Assembly: GCF_018294505.1 (NCBI RefSeq)
Contig: NC_057814.1
Location: forward strand, 41,935,725-41,999,724
DNA length: 64,000 nt
Direction of reading: 5' to 3'
Origin: Triticum aestivum
Lineage: Eukaryota; Streptophyta; Magnoliopsida; Poales; Poaceae
This document shows, in pieces, positions 1 through 11,854 of this stretch (the stretch's first letter is position 1; the number at the start of each line of letters is the position of its first letter). The translations under genes and the position numbers were made by a program. Below the pieces are notes generated by a model that saw nothing but the letters and a program-made list of their open reading frames with translations, searched no databases and had not been told where the DNA came from.

Positions 1-628
1 ACTATTTTCAAATGAAGTCCTAATTCGTGTCAAGAAATTTATTTCCAATTACCAATTTGCCAAGCACATAAGGTTTTTAGAAATATTATTACGCTCCCAC
101 TTACTTTCTTGAATTACAAGCATCTTCGTTACCCATTGATGAAGTCAAAACCCCTTTGACCATTTCATCAAAACACGAAGATTCCAACTCCATTTTGCTC
201 TCTTCTGTCCATTGCTAGAACTCTGAAGTTTGCATACCTACTAGCATCCTCTGGATCGACAAATTACTTTGGACTGTATCATATAAAAGTCCTAGCTTTC
301 ATTTCCATCAGATGGAAATCCTTTTATCATCCATGTTTCATATCTCATGATTGAAATATGTATTAATTGCTAGTTCAACCTGAACCGACTTTAAGCATTG
401 CTACGATGAAAACAACCTCATCGTAGTCAACTCTTGAACTTGTTATTTCAACAAGTCGAGCTTTATGGATAAAACATTTTATCCGTATCAGTTTTAAGTT
501 CCATAAATATTCGTTAGACTCTAAGTCTTCCGAAAGGTGTATCAAGGTTTTAATCTTGAATCACTTATATGGAAACTAACTTGGGTTGTATTGGCATTTA
601 GCCAATTCCGGAGTCAGGGAAGGCAATG
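1..628. other. Unassigned AT-rich flank of the array
   Basis: No ORF above background and no recognisable domain on either strand. The text reads like decayed non-coding transposon sequence, but no terminal repeat is visible and the family cannot be named. Homology to the array begins near position 624-629, where a GGCAATGTT motif appears twice around the first TTACTCCAAG. Confidence 0.4.
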
Positions 629-1570
629 TTACTCCAAGAAGGCAATGTTATTAGTAGCACATGTCTCTACAAAATGGAAGACTAAAACAAGATTAATGAC
701 TGCAATGACTGACTGGGAAGTGACAATGTATAAATAGCTCATGTACCTCAGGTTGTATCTTAGCCTCGCATGCAGCATCACATCATCCATCATCCATCAT
801 CCATGAAGGAAGCCTTCAGATCCGCACTGAACCCACAGCAGACACAGTAACAACACAAGCATATGGAAAGCAGCGGCGGCACAACTTGAGCATCCAGCCA
901 TGGGTGGGGTGAGCCGTGAGAAACAACATACCGGACACTGGCATGTGCGCCGTCCCCGTAAGCCTCGGGGATCTGGTTCGCTTACGCGCGCGTGGCCCGT
1001 CCATCCTGGGCGGTCTCATCCTCCTGGCAGGCTTCGTCGGCGCATGATGGAGCCGCCGCCAGCTCCTTGCTTTGTACCTCTTCACCATGCCGGCGAAATG
1101 CTCATCACGCTCCTCGTTTTTGCCTTTGCCGTCACTAGCGGTCCGGAGGTGAGGCCCGAGGCTGTGGAGAGGCGTGGCCAGCAGAGGGGGGCATGCTGTT
1201 TCGCCCAATCTCCGTGTGCGCTAAAGCTGCCGTCACGATCCCACCGTTAAAGAAAGTATTGAAGTCATGGAGCTGGGGATCCCAACTCATTCATTTGATT
1301 CCTCCAAACTTCACATCTCAATGATTATATATCCTAATGAGAAATATAAAGAAACTGTCAATTACTTACCTGTATCAGAAATAAAGCACTCTGCAATACC
1401 TTTGTCAGATAAATACTGACTTTGTCCCATGTACACATGCAAGCTGACAATGAGCAGGCATCTGAGGATGCATGATAATCCTCCTGGATTATTTTTGGCA
1501 AGTAGCCGTCCATTCCTTCCATGACGAAGCTGGTAATACAGATCATTGAACTCCTTTTTTTAAAACAATA
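629..1570 (+). repeat. Array unit 1 (942 bp)
   Basis: TATAAATA at 729-736 and AATAAA at 1380-1385. The leader has an extra CATC repeat before the first ATG (803), and that first ORF is cut to 15 codons by TAA at 848-850. A 34-codon ORF with a hydrophobic tail runs 943-1047. The long frame from 900 ends at 1250 after 116 codons because of the G-run length. Confidence 0.9.
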
Positions 1571-2506
1571 TTACTCCAAGAAGGCAATGTTATTAGTAGC
1601 TCATGTCTCTACATAATGGAAGACTAAAACAAGATTAATGACTGCAATGACTGACTGGTAAGTGACAATGTATAAATAGCTCCTGTACCTCAGGTTGTAT
1701 CTTCGCCTCGCATTCAACATCACATCATCCATCATCCATGAAGGAAGCCTTCAGATCCGCGCGGAACCCACATCAGACACAGAAACAACACAAGCATATG
1801 GAAAGCAGCGGCGGGCACAGCTTGAGCATCCAGCCATGGGTGGGGTGAGCCGTGAGAAACAACGTACCGGACACTGGCATGTGCGCCGTCCCCGTAAGCC
1901 TCGGGGATCTGGTTCGCTTACGCGCGTGTGGCCCGTCCATCCTGGGCGGTCTCATCCTCCTGGCAGGCTTCGTCGGCGCATGATGGAGCCGCCGCCAGCT
2001 CCTTGCTTTGTACCTCTTCACCGTGCCGGCGCAATGCTCATCACGATCCTCGTTTTTGCCTTTGTCGTCACCAGCGGTCCAGAGGTGAGGCTCGAGGCTG
2101 CGGAGAGGCGTGGCCAGCATAGGGGGGGCGTGCTGTTTCGCCCAATCTCCGTGTGCGCTGAAGCTGCCGTCACGATCCCACAGTTAGAGAAAGTATTGAA
2201 GTCATGGAGCTGGGGATCCCAACTCATTGATTTGCTCCTCCAAACTTCACATCTCAATGATTATATATCCTAATGAGAAATATAAAGAAACTGTCAATTA
2301 CTTCCTTGTATCAGAAATAAAGCACTCTGCGATACCTTTGTCTGATAAAAACTGACTTTGTCCCATGTACACACGCAAGCTGACAATGAGCAGGCATCTG
2401 ATTAGGCATGGTAATCATCCTGGATTATATTTGGCAAGTAGCCATCCATTCCTTCCATGACGAAGCTAGTAATACAGATCATGGAACTCCTTTTTTTAAA
2501 ACAATA
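1571..2506 (+). repeat. Array unit 2 (936 bp)
   Basis: TATAAATA at 1671-1678 and AATAAA at 2316-2321. This is the only unit in which the antisense splice-donor motif is destroyed (CTTCCTTG instead of CTTACCTG near 2300). The frame containing ATG 1836 stays open from 1695 to 2273, with an altered C-terminus caused by a small deletion near 2236. Confidence 0.9.
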
Positions 2507-3440
2507 TTACTCCAAGAAGGCAATGTTATTAGTAGCTCATGTCTCTACATAATGGAAGACTAAAACAAGATTAATGACTGCAATGACTGACTGGGAAGTG
2601 ACAATGTATAAATAGCTCCTGTACCTCAGGTTGTATCTTAGCCTCGCATTCAGCATCACATCATCCATCATCCATGAAGGAAGCCTTCAGATCCGCGCGG
2701 AACCCACATCAGACACAGAAACAACACAAGCATATGGAAAGCAGCGCCGGGCACAGCTTGAGCATCCAGCCATGGGTGGGGTGAGCCGTGAGAAACAACA
2801 TACCGGACACTGGCATGTGCGCCGTCCCCATAAGCCTCGGGGATCTGGTTCACTTACGCGTGCGTGACCCGTCCTTCCTGGGCGGTCTCATCCTCCTGGC
2901 AGGCTTCGTCGGCGCATGATGGAGCCGCCGCCAGCTCCTTGCTTTGTACCTCTTCGCCATGCCGTCGTAATGCTCATCATGATCCTCGTTTTTGCCTTTG
3001 CCGTCACCAGCGGTCCGGAGGTGAGGCCCGAGTCTGCGGAGAGGCGTGGCCAGCAGAGGGGGGGCATGCTGTTTCGCCCAATCTCCGTGTGCGCTGAAGC
3101 TGCCGTCACGATCCCAGAGTTAGAGAAAGTATTGAAGTCATGGAGTTGGGGATCCCAACTCATTGATTTGATTCCTCCAAACTTCACATCAATGATTATA
3201 TATCCTAATGAGAAATATAAAGAAACTGTCAATTACTTACCTGTATCACAAATAAAGCACTCTGCGATACCTTTGTCAGATAAAAACTAACTTTGTCCCA
3301 TGTATACATGCAAGCTGGCAATGAGCAGGCATCTGAGGATGCATGATAATCATCCTGGATTATATTTGGCAAGTAGCCGTCCATTCCTTCCATGACGAAG
3401 CTGGTAATACAGATCATTGAACTCCTTTTTTTAAATTTTA
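2507..3440 (+). repeat. Array unit 3 (934 bp)
   Basis: TATAAATA at 2607-2614 and AATAAA at 3251-3256. The long frame from 2772 stops at 2867 after 31 codons. An ORF restarting at the double Met runs 2916-3290. Confidence 0.9.
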
Positions 3441-4376
3441 TTAGTCCAAGAAGGAAATGTTATTAGTAGCTCATGTCTCTGCATAATGGAGGACTAAAAC
3501 AAGATTAATGACTGCAATGACTGACTCGGAAGTGACAATGTCTAAATAGCTCCTGTACCTCAGGTTGTATGTTAGCCTGGCATTCAGCATCACATCATCC
3601 ATCATCCATGAAGGAAGCCTTCAGATCCGTGCTGAACCCACAGCAGACACAGAAACAACACAAGCATATGGAAAGCAGCGGCGCCACAGCTTGAGCATCC
3701 AGCCATGGGTGGGGTGAGCCGTGAGAAACAACATACCGGACACTGGCATGTGCGCCGTCCCCGTAAGCCTCGGGGATCTGGTTCGCTTACGCGCGCGTGG
3801 CCCGTCCATCCTGGGCGGTCTCATCCTCCTGGCAGGCTTCGTCGGCGCATGATGGAGCCGCCGCCAGCTCCTTGCTTTGTACCTCTTCGCCATGCTGGCA
3901 TAATGCTCATCATGCTCCTCGTTTTTTCCTTTGCCGTTACCAGTGGTCCGGAGGTGAGGCCCGAGGCTGCAGAGAGGCGTGGCCAGCAGAGAGGGGGCGT
4001 GCTGTTTCGCCCAATCTCCGTGTGCGCTGAAGCTGCCGTCATGATCCCATCGTTAGAGAAAGTATTGAAGTCATGGAGCTGGGGATCCCAACTCATTGAT
4101 TTGATTGCTCCAAACTTCACATCTCAATGATTATATATCCTAATGAGAAATATAAAGAAACTGTCAATTACTTACCTGTATCAGAAATAAAGCACTCTGC
4201 GATACCTTTGTCAGATAAAAACTGACTTTGTCCCATGTACACATGCAAGCTGACAATGAGCAGGCATCTGAGGATGCATGATAATCATCCTGGATTATAT
4301 TTGGCAAGTAGCCATCCATTCCTTCCATGACGAAGCTGGTAATACAGATCATTGGACTCCTTTTTTTAAACCAATA
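3441..4376 (+). repeat. Array unit 4 (936 bp), variant TATA box
   Basis: The TATA box is mutated to TCTAAATA (3541-3548). AATAAA is at 4186-4191. The 141-codon frame from 3705 to 4130 is intact, the first leader ORF starts at 3608, and the 34-codon ORF is at 3748-3852. Confidence 0.9.
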
Positions 4377-5312
4377 TTAGTCCAAGAAGGCAATGTTATT
4401 AGTAGCTCATGTCTCTACATAATGGAAGACTAAAACAAGATTAATGACTGCAATGACTGAATGGGAAGTGACAATGTATAAATAGCTCCTGTACCTCAGG
4501 TTGTATCTTAGCCTCGCATTCAGCATCACATCATCCATCATCCATGAAGGAAGCCTTCAGATCCGCGCTGAACCCACAGCAGACACAGAAACAACACAAG
4601 CATATGGAAAGCAGCAGCGGCACAGCTTGAGCATCCAGCCATGGGTGGGGTGAGCCGTGATAAACAACATACCGGACACTGGCATGTGCGCCGTCGCCGT
4701 AAGCCTCGGGGATCTGGTTCGCTTACACGCGCGTGGCCCGTCCATCCTGGACGGTCTCATCCTCCTGGCAGGCTTCGTCGGCGCACGATGGAGCCGCCGC
4801 CAGCTCCTTGCTTTGTACCTCTTCGCCATGCCGGCGTAATGCTCATCACGCTCCTCATTTTTGCCTTTGTCGTCACCAGCGGTCCGGACATGAGGCCCGA
4901 GGCTGCGGGGAGGCGTGGCCAGCAGAGAGGGGGCATGCTGTTTCGCGCAATCTCCGTGTGCGTTGAAGCTGCCGTCATGATCCCACCGTTAGAGAAAGTA
5001 TTGAAGTCATGGAGCTGGGGATCCCAACTTATTGAATTAATTCCTCCAAACTTCACATCTCAATGATTATATATCCTAATGAGAAATGTAAAGAAACTTT
5101 CAATTACTTACCTGTATCAGAAATAAAGCACTCTGCGATACCTTTGTCAGATAAAAACTGACTTTGTCCCATGTACACATGCAAGCTGACAATGAGCAGG
5201 CATCTGAGGATGCATGATAATCATACTGGATTGTATTTGGCAAGTAGCCGTCCATTCCTTCCATGACGAAGCTGGTAATACAGATCATTGAACTCCTTTT
5301 TTTAAAACAATA
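4377..5312 (+). repeat. Array unit 5 (936 bp)
   Basis: TATAAATA at 4477-4484 and AATAAA at 5122-5127. The 141-codon frame is intact (4641-5066). The stop of the 34-codon ORF is lost (TGA to CGA), so that frame extends to 4839. It shares this change and several others with unit 6. Confidence 0.9.
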
Positions 5313-6239
5313 TTACTCCAAGAAGGCAATGTTATTAGTAGCTCATGTCTTTAGATAATGGAAGACTAAAACAAGATTAATGACTGCAATGACTGACTGG
5401 GAAGTGACAATGTATAAATAGCTCCTGTACCTCAGGTTGTATATTAGCCTCACATTCAGCATCACATCATCCATCATCCATGAAGGAAGCATTCAGATCC
5501 GCGCTGAAGCCACAGAAACAACACAAGCATATGGAAAGCAGCGGCGGCACAGCTTGAGCATCCAGCCATGGGTGGGGTGAGCCGTCATAAACAACATACC
5601 GGACACTGGCATGTCCGCCGTCCCCATAAGCCTCGGGGATCTGGTTCGCTTACGCGCGCGTGGCCCATCCATCCTGGACGGTCTCATCCTCCTGGCAGGC
5701 TTCGTCGGCGCACGATGGAGCCGCCGCCAGCTCCTTGCTTTGTACCTCTTCGCCATGCCGGCGTAATGCTCATCACGCTCCTCGTTTTTGCCTTTGTCGT
5801 CACCAGCGGTCCGGACGTGAGGCCCGAGGCTGTGGAGAGGCGTGGCCAGCAGAGAGGGGGCATGCTGTTTCGCGCAATCTCCGTGTGCGTTGAAGCTGCC
5901 GTCATGATCCCACCGTTAGAGAAAGTATTGAAGTCATGGAGCTGGGGATCCCAACTCATTGAATTGATTCCTCCATACTTCACATCTCAATGATTATATA
6001 TCCTAATGAGAAATGTAAAGAAACTTTCAATTACTTACCTGTATCAGAAATAAAGCACTCTGCGATACCTTTGTCAGATAAAAACTGACTTTGTCCCATG
6101 TACACATGCAAGCTGACAATGAGCAGGCATCTGAGGATGCATGATAATCATACTGGATTGTATTTGGCAAGTAGCCGTCCATTCCTTCCATGACGAAGCT
6201 GGTAATACAGATCATTGAACTCCTTTTTTTAAAACAATA
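5313..6239 (+). repeat. Array unit 6 (927 bp)
   Basis: TATAAATA at 5413-5420 and AATAAA at 6049-6054. The leader ORF carries a 9-bp in-frame deletion shared with unit 7. The 141-codon frame (5568-5993) is intact. Confidence 0.9.
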
Positions 6240-7166
6240 TTACTCCAAGAAGGCAATGTTATTAGTAGCTCATGTCTCTAGATAATGGAAGACTAAAACA
6301 AGATTAATGACTGCAATGACTGACTGGGACGTGACAATGTATAAATAGCTCCTGTACCTCAGGTTGTATCTTAGCCTCACATTCAGCATCACATCATCCA
6401 TCATCCATGAAGGAAGCATTCAGATCCGCGTTGAACCCACAGAAACAACACAAGCATATGGAAAGCAGCGGCGGCACAGCTTGAGCATCCAGCCATGGGT
6501 GGGCTGAGCCATGAGAATCAACATACCGGACACTGGCATGTGCGCCGTCCCCGTAAGCCTCGGGGATCTGGTTCGCTTACGCGCGCGTGGCCCGTCCATC
6601 CTGGGCGGTCTCATCCTCCTGGTAGCCTTCGTCGGCGCATGATGGAGCCGCCGCCAGCTCCTTGCATTGTACCTCTTCGCCATGCCGGCGTAATGCTCAT
6701 CACGCTCCTCGTTTTTGCCTTTGCCGTCACCAGCGGTCCAGAGGTGAGGCCCGAGGCTGCGGAGAGGCGTGGCCAGCAGAGGGGGGGCGTGCTGTTTCGC
6801 CCAATCTCTGTGTGCGCTGAAGCTGTCGTCATGATCCCACGGTTAGAGAAAGTATTGAAGTCATGGAGCTGGGGATCCCAACTCATTGATTTGATTCCTC
6901 CAAACTTCACATCTCAATGATTATATATCCTAATGAGAAATATAAAGAAACTGTCAATTACTTACCTGTATCAGAAATAAAGCACTCTGCGATACCTTTG
7001 TCAGATAAAAACTGACTTTGTCCCATGCATACATGCAAGCTGACAATGAGCAGGCATCTAAGGATGCATGATAATCATCCTAGATTATATTTGGCAAGTA
7101 GCCGTCCATTCCTTCCATGACAAAGCTGGTAATACAGATCATTGAGCACCTTTTTTTTAAACAATA
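6240..7166 (+). repeat. Array unit 7 (927 bp)
   Basis: TATAAATA at 6340-6347 and AATAAA at 6976-6981. It shares the 9-bp leader deletion with unit 6. Its tail variant (GAGCACC before the T-run, CTAAGGATG) recurs in units 9 and 18. The 141-codon frame 6495-6920 is intact. Confidence 0.9.
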
Positions 7167-8099
7167 TTACTCCAAGAAGGCAATGTTATTAGTAGCTCAT
7201 GTCTCTACATAATGGATGAATAAAATAAGATTAATGACTGCAATGACTGACTGGGAAGTGACAATGTATAAATAGCTCCTGTACCTTAGGTTGTAATAGC
7301 CTCGCATTCAGCATCGCATCATCCATCATCCATGAAGGAAGCCTTCAGATCCGCGCAGAACCCACAGCAGACACAGAAACAACACAAGCATATGGAAAGC
7401 AGCGGCGGCACAGCTTGAGCATCCAACCATGGGTGGGGTGAGCCGTGAGAAACAACATACCGGACACTGGCATGTGCGCCGTCCCCGTAAGCCTCGGGGA
7501 TCTGGTTTGCTTACGCGCGCGTGGCCCGTGTATCCTGGGCAGTCTCATCCTCCTGGCAGGCTTCGTCGGCGATGATGGAGCCGCCGCCAGCTCCTTGCTT
7601 TGTACCTCTTCGCCATGACGGCGTAATGCTCATCACGCTCCTCGTTTTTTCCTTTGCCGTCACCAGCAGTCTGGAGGTGAGGCCCGAGGCTGCGGAGAGG
7701 CATGCCCAGCAGAGGGGGGGCGTGCTGTTTCGCCCAATCTCCGTGTGCGCTGAAGCTGCCATCACGATCCCACCGTTAGAGAACGTATTTAAGTCATGGA
7801 GTTGGGGATCCCAACTCATTGATTTGATTCCTCCAAACTTCACATCTCAATGATTATATATCCTAATGAGAAATATAAAGAAACTGTCAATTACTTACCT
7901 GTATTAGAAATAAAGCACTCTGCAATATCTTTGTCAGATAAAAACTGACTTTGTCCCATGTACACATGCAAGCTGGCAATGAGCAGGCATCTGAGGATGC
8001 ATGATAATCATCCTGGATTATATTTGGCAAGTAGCCGTCCATTCCTTCCATTACGAAGCTGGTAATACAGATCATTGAACTCCTTTTTTTTAAACAATA
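7167..8099 (+). repeat. Array unit 8 (933 bp)
   Basis: TATAAATA at 7267-7274 and AATAAA at 7909-7914. A small deletion in the core (near 7571) ends the long frame from 7429 after about 47 codons. The tail variant (TTAGAAATAAA, ATATCT) is shared with unit 10. Confidence 0.9.
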
Positions 8100-9038
8100 T
8101 TACTCCAAGAAGGCAATGTTATTAGCAGCTCATGTCTCTACATAATGAAAGACTAAAACAAGATTAATGACTGCAATGACTGACTGGGAAGTGACAATGT
8201 ATAAATAGCTCCTGTACCTCAGGTTGTATCTTAGCCTCGCATTCAGCATCACATCATCCATCATCCATGAATGAAGCCTTCAGATCCGCGCTGAACCCAC
8301 AGCAGACACAGAAACAACACAAGCATATGGAAAGCAGCGGCGGCATAGCTTGAGCATCCAGCCATGGGTGGGGTGAGCCATGAGAAACAACATACCGGAC
8401 ACTGGCATGTGCGTCGTCCCCGTAAGCCTCGGGGATCTGGTTCGCTTACGCGTGCGTGGCCCGTCCATCCTGGGCGGTCTCATCCTCCTGGCAGGCTTCG
8501 TCGGCGCATGATGGAGCCGCCGCCAGCTCCTTGCTTTGTACCTCTTCGCCATGCCGGCGTAATGCTCATCACGCTCCTCGTTTTTGCCTTTGCCGTCACC
8601 AGCGGTCCGGAGGTGAGGCCCGAGGCTGCGGAGAGGCGTGGCCAGCAGAGGGGGGGGGGCGTGCTGTTTCGCCCAATCTCTGTGTGCGCTGAAGCTGTCG
8701 TCATGATCCCACCGTTAGAGAAAGTATTCAAGTCATGGAGCTGGGGATCCGAACTCATTGATTTGATTCCTCCAAACTTCACATCTCAATGATTATATAT
8801 CCTAATGAGAAATATAAAGAAACTGTCAATTACTTACCTGTATCAGAAATAAAGCACTCTGCGATACCTTTGTCAGATAAAAACTGACTTTGTCCCATGC
8901 ATACATGCAAGTTGACAATGAGCAGGCATCTAAGGATGCATGATAATCATCCTAGATTATATTTGTCAAATAGACGTCCATTCCTTCCATGACAAAGCTG
9001 GTAATACAGATCATTGAGCACCTTTTTTTTAAACAATA
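8100..9038 (+). repeat. Array unit 9 (939 bp)
   Basis: TATAAATA at 8200-8207 and AATAAA at 8848-8853. The long frame is 142 codons (8364-8792), one extra glycine codon coming from a longer G-run. The tail variant matches unit 7. Confidence 0.9.
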
Positions 9039-9968
9039 TTACTCCAAGAAGGCAATGTTATTAGTAGCTCATGTCTCTACATAATGGATGACTAAAACAA
9101 GATTAATGACTGCAATGACTGACTGGGAAGTGACAATGTATAAATAGCTCCTGTACCTCAGGTTGTATCTTAGCCTCGCATTCAGCATCACATCAACCAT
9201 CATCCATGAAGGAAGCCTTCAGATCCGTGCAGAACCCACAACAGACACAGAAACAACACAAGCATATGGAAAGCAGCGGCGGCACAACTTGAGCATCCAA
9301 CCATGGGTGGGGTGAGCCGTGAGAAACAACATACCGGACACTGGCATGTGCGCCGTCCCCGTAAGCCTCGGGGATCTGGTTTGCTTACGTGGGCGTGGCC
9401 CGTCCATCCTGGGCGGTCTCATCCTCCTGGCAGGCTTCGTCGGCGATGGAGCCGCCGCCAGCTCCTTGCTTTGTACCTCTTCGCCATGCTGGCGTAATGC
9501 TCATCACGCTCCTCGTTTTTGCCTTTGCTGTCACCAGCGGTCCGGAGGTGAGGCCCGAGGCTGCGGAGAGGCATGGCCAGCAGAGGGGGGGGTGCTGTTT
9601 CGCCCAATCTCCGTGTGCGCTGAAGCTGCCGTCATGATCCCACCATTAGAGAACGTATTTAAGTCATGGAGCTGGGGATCCCAACTCATTGGTTTGATTC
9701 CTCCAAACTTCACATCTCAATGATTATATATCCTAATGAGAAATATAAAGAAACTATCAATTACTTACCTGTATTAGAAATAAAGCACTCTGCGATATCT
9801 TTGTCAGATAAAAACTGACTTTGTCCCATGTACACATGCAAGCTGGCAATGAGCAGGCATCTGAGGATGCATGATAATCATCCTGGATTATATTTGGCAA
9901 GTAGCCGTCCATTCCTCCATGACGAAGCTGGTAATACAGATCATTGAACTCCTTTTTTTTAAACAATA
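9039..9968 (+). repeat. Array unit 10 (930 bp)
   Basis: TATAAATA at 9139-9146 and AATAAA at 9779-9784. A core deletion larger than in unit 8 shifts frame, so the long ORF is 9303-9497 and the 34-codon ORF frame fuses to a downstream frame ending at 9723. Confidence 0.9.
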
Positions 9969-10906
9969 TTACTCCAAGAAGGCAATGTTATTAGTAGCTC
10001 ATGTCTCTACATAATGGAAGACTCAAACAAGATTAATGACTGCAATGACTGACTGGGAAGTGACAATGTATAAATAGCTCCTGTACCTCAGGTTGTATCT
10101 TAGCCTCGCATTCAGCATCACATCATCCATCATCCATGAAGGAAGCCTTCAGATCCGCGCTGAACCCACAGTAGACACAGAAACAACACAAGCATATGGA
10201 AAGCAGCGGCGGCACAGCTTGAGCATCCAGCCATGGGTGGGGTGAGCCATGAGAAACAACATACCGGACACTGGCATGTGAGCCGTCCCCGTAAGCCTCG
10301 GGGATCTGGTTCGCTTACGCGCGCGTGGCCCCTCCATCATGGGTGGTCTCATCCTCCTGGCAGGATTCGTCGGCGCATGATGGAGCCGCCGCCAGCTCCT
10401 TGCTTTGTACCTCTTCGCCACGCCGGCGAAATGCTCATCACGCTCCTCGTTTTTGCCTTTGCCGTCAGCAGCGGTCCGGAGGTGAGGCCCGAGGATCCGG
10501 AGAGGCGTGGCCAGCACAAGAGGGGGGCGTGCTGTTTCGCCCAATCTCCGTGTGCGCTGAAGCTGCCGTCATGATCCCACCGTTAGAGAAAGTATTGAAG
10601 TCATAGAGCTGGGGATCCCAACTCATTGATTTGATTCCTCCAAACGTCACATCTCAATGATTATATATCCTAATGAGAAATATAAAGAAACTGTCAATTA
10701 CTTACCTGTATCAGAAATAAAGCACTCTCCGATATCTTTGTCAGATAAAAACTGACTTTGTCCCATGTACACATGCAAGCTGACAATGAGCAGGCATCTG
10801 AGGATGCATGATAATCATCCTGGATTATATTTGGCAAGTAGCCGTCCATTCCTTCCATGACGAAGCTGGTAATACAGATCATTGAACTCCTTTTTTTAAA
10901 ACAATA
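9969..10906 (+). repeat. Array unit 11 (938 bp)
   Basis: TATAAATA at 10069-10076 and AATAAA at 10716-10721. This is the only unit with a nonsense codon at position 2 of the 34-codon ORF (ATGTGAGCC). The leader ORF is also cut early (CAGTAGAC). The long frame runs 10233-10574. Confidence 0.9.
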
Positions 10907-11854
10907 TTACTCCAAGAAGGCAATGTTATTAGTAGCTCATGTCTCTACATAATGGAAGACTAAAACAAGATTAATGACTGCAATGACTGACTGGGAAGTG
11001 ACAATGTATAAATAGCTCCTGTACCTCAGGTTGTATCTTAGCCTCGCATTCAGCATCACATCATCCATCATCCATGAAGGAAGCCTTTAGATCCGCGCAG
11101 AACCCACAGCAGACACAGAAACAACACAAGCATATGGAAAGCAGCGGCGGCACAGCTTGAGCATCCAGCCATGGGTGGGGTGAGCCGTGAGAAACAACAT
11201 AACGGACACTGGCATGTGCGCCTTCCCCGTAAGCCTCGGGGATCTAGTTTGCTTACGCGCGCGTGGCCCGTCCATCCTGGGCGGTCTCATCCTCCTGGCA
11301 GGCTTCGTCGGCGCATGATGGAGCCGCCGCCAGCACCTTGCTTTGTACCTCTTTGCCATGCCGGCGTAATGCTCATCACGCTCCTCGTTTTTGCCATTGC
11401 TGTCACCAGCGGTCCGGAGGTGAGGCCCGAGGCTGCGGAGAGGCGTGGCTAGCAGAGGGGCGGGGGGGGGGGGGGCGTGCTGTTTCGCCCAATCTCCGTG
11501 TGCGCTGAAGTTACCCTCATGGTCCCACCGTTAGAGAAAGTATTGAAGTCATGGAGCTGGGGATCCCAACTCATTGATTTGATTCCTCCAATCTTCACAT
11601 CTCAATTATTATATATCCTAATGAGAAATATAAAGAAACTGCCAATTACTTACCTGTATCAGAAATAAAGCACTCTGCGAAACCTTTGTCAGATAAAAAC
11701 TGACTTTGTCCCATGTACACATGCAAGCTGACAATGAGCAGGCATCTGAGGATGCATGATAATCATCGTGGATTATATTTGGCAAGTAGCCCTCCATTCC
11801 TTCCATGACGAAGCTGGTAATACAGATCATTGAACTCCTTTTTTTAAAACAATA
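10907..11854 (+). repeat. Array unit 12 (948 bp), longest G-run
   Basis: TATAAATA at 11007-11014 and AATAAA at 11664-11669. The core G-run expands to 4 G, C, then 14 G (near 11457-11475), which explains the extra length. GGCTAGC puts a stop in the long frame (11171-11452), a change shared with units 13-15. Confidence 0.9.

Noticed and set aside
1502..1528. miR2118-type target site (minus strand AGGAATGGACGGC..) that could trigger phased small RNAs
   Set aside because: The 5' half resembles the target, but I count about nine mismatches including the central cleavage position. Kept only as a reason to look at small RNA data.
1487..1530. IPS1/At4-like miR399 target mimic around GGCAAGTAGCCGTCC
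   Set aside because: The motif lacks the needed match to the miR399 complement beyond a few bases.
3705..4130. 141-codon ORF in the array core as a real protein gene
   Set aside because: It is open in only units 4-7 (142 codons in unit 9). Stops, frameshifts at the G-run and early TAGs break it in the other units. GC-rich DNA gives long frames on both strands here.
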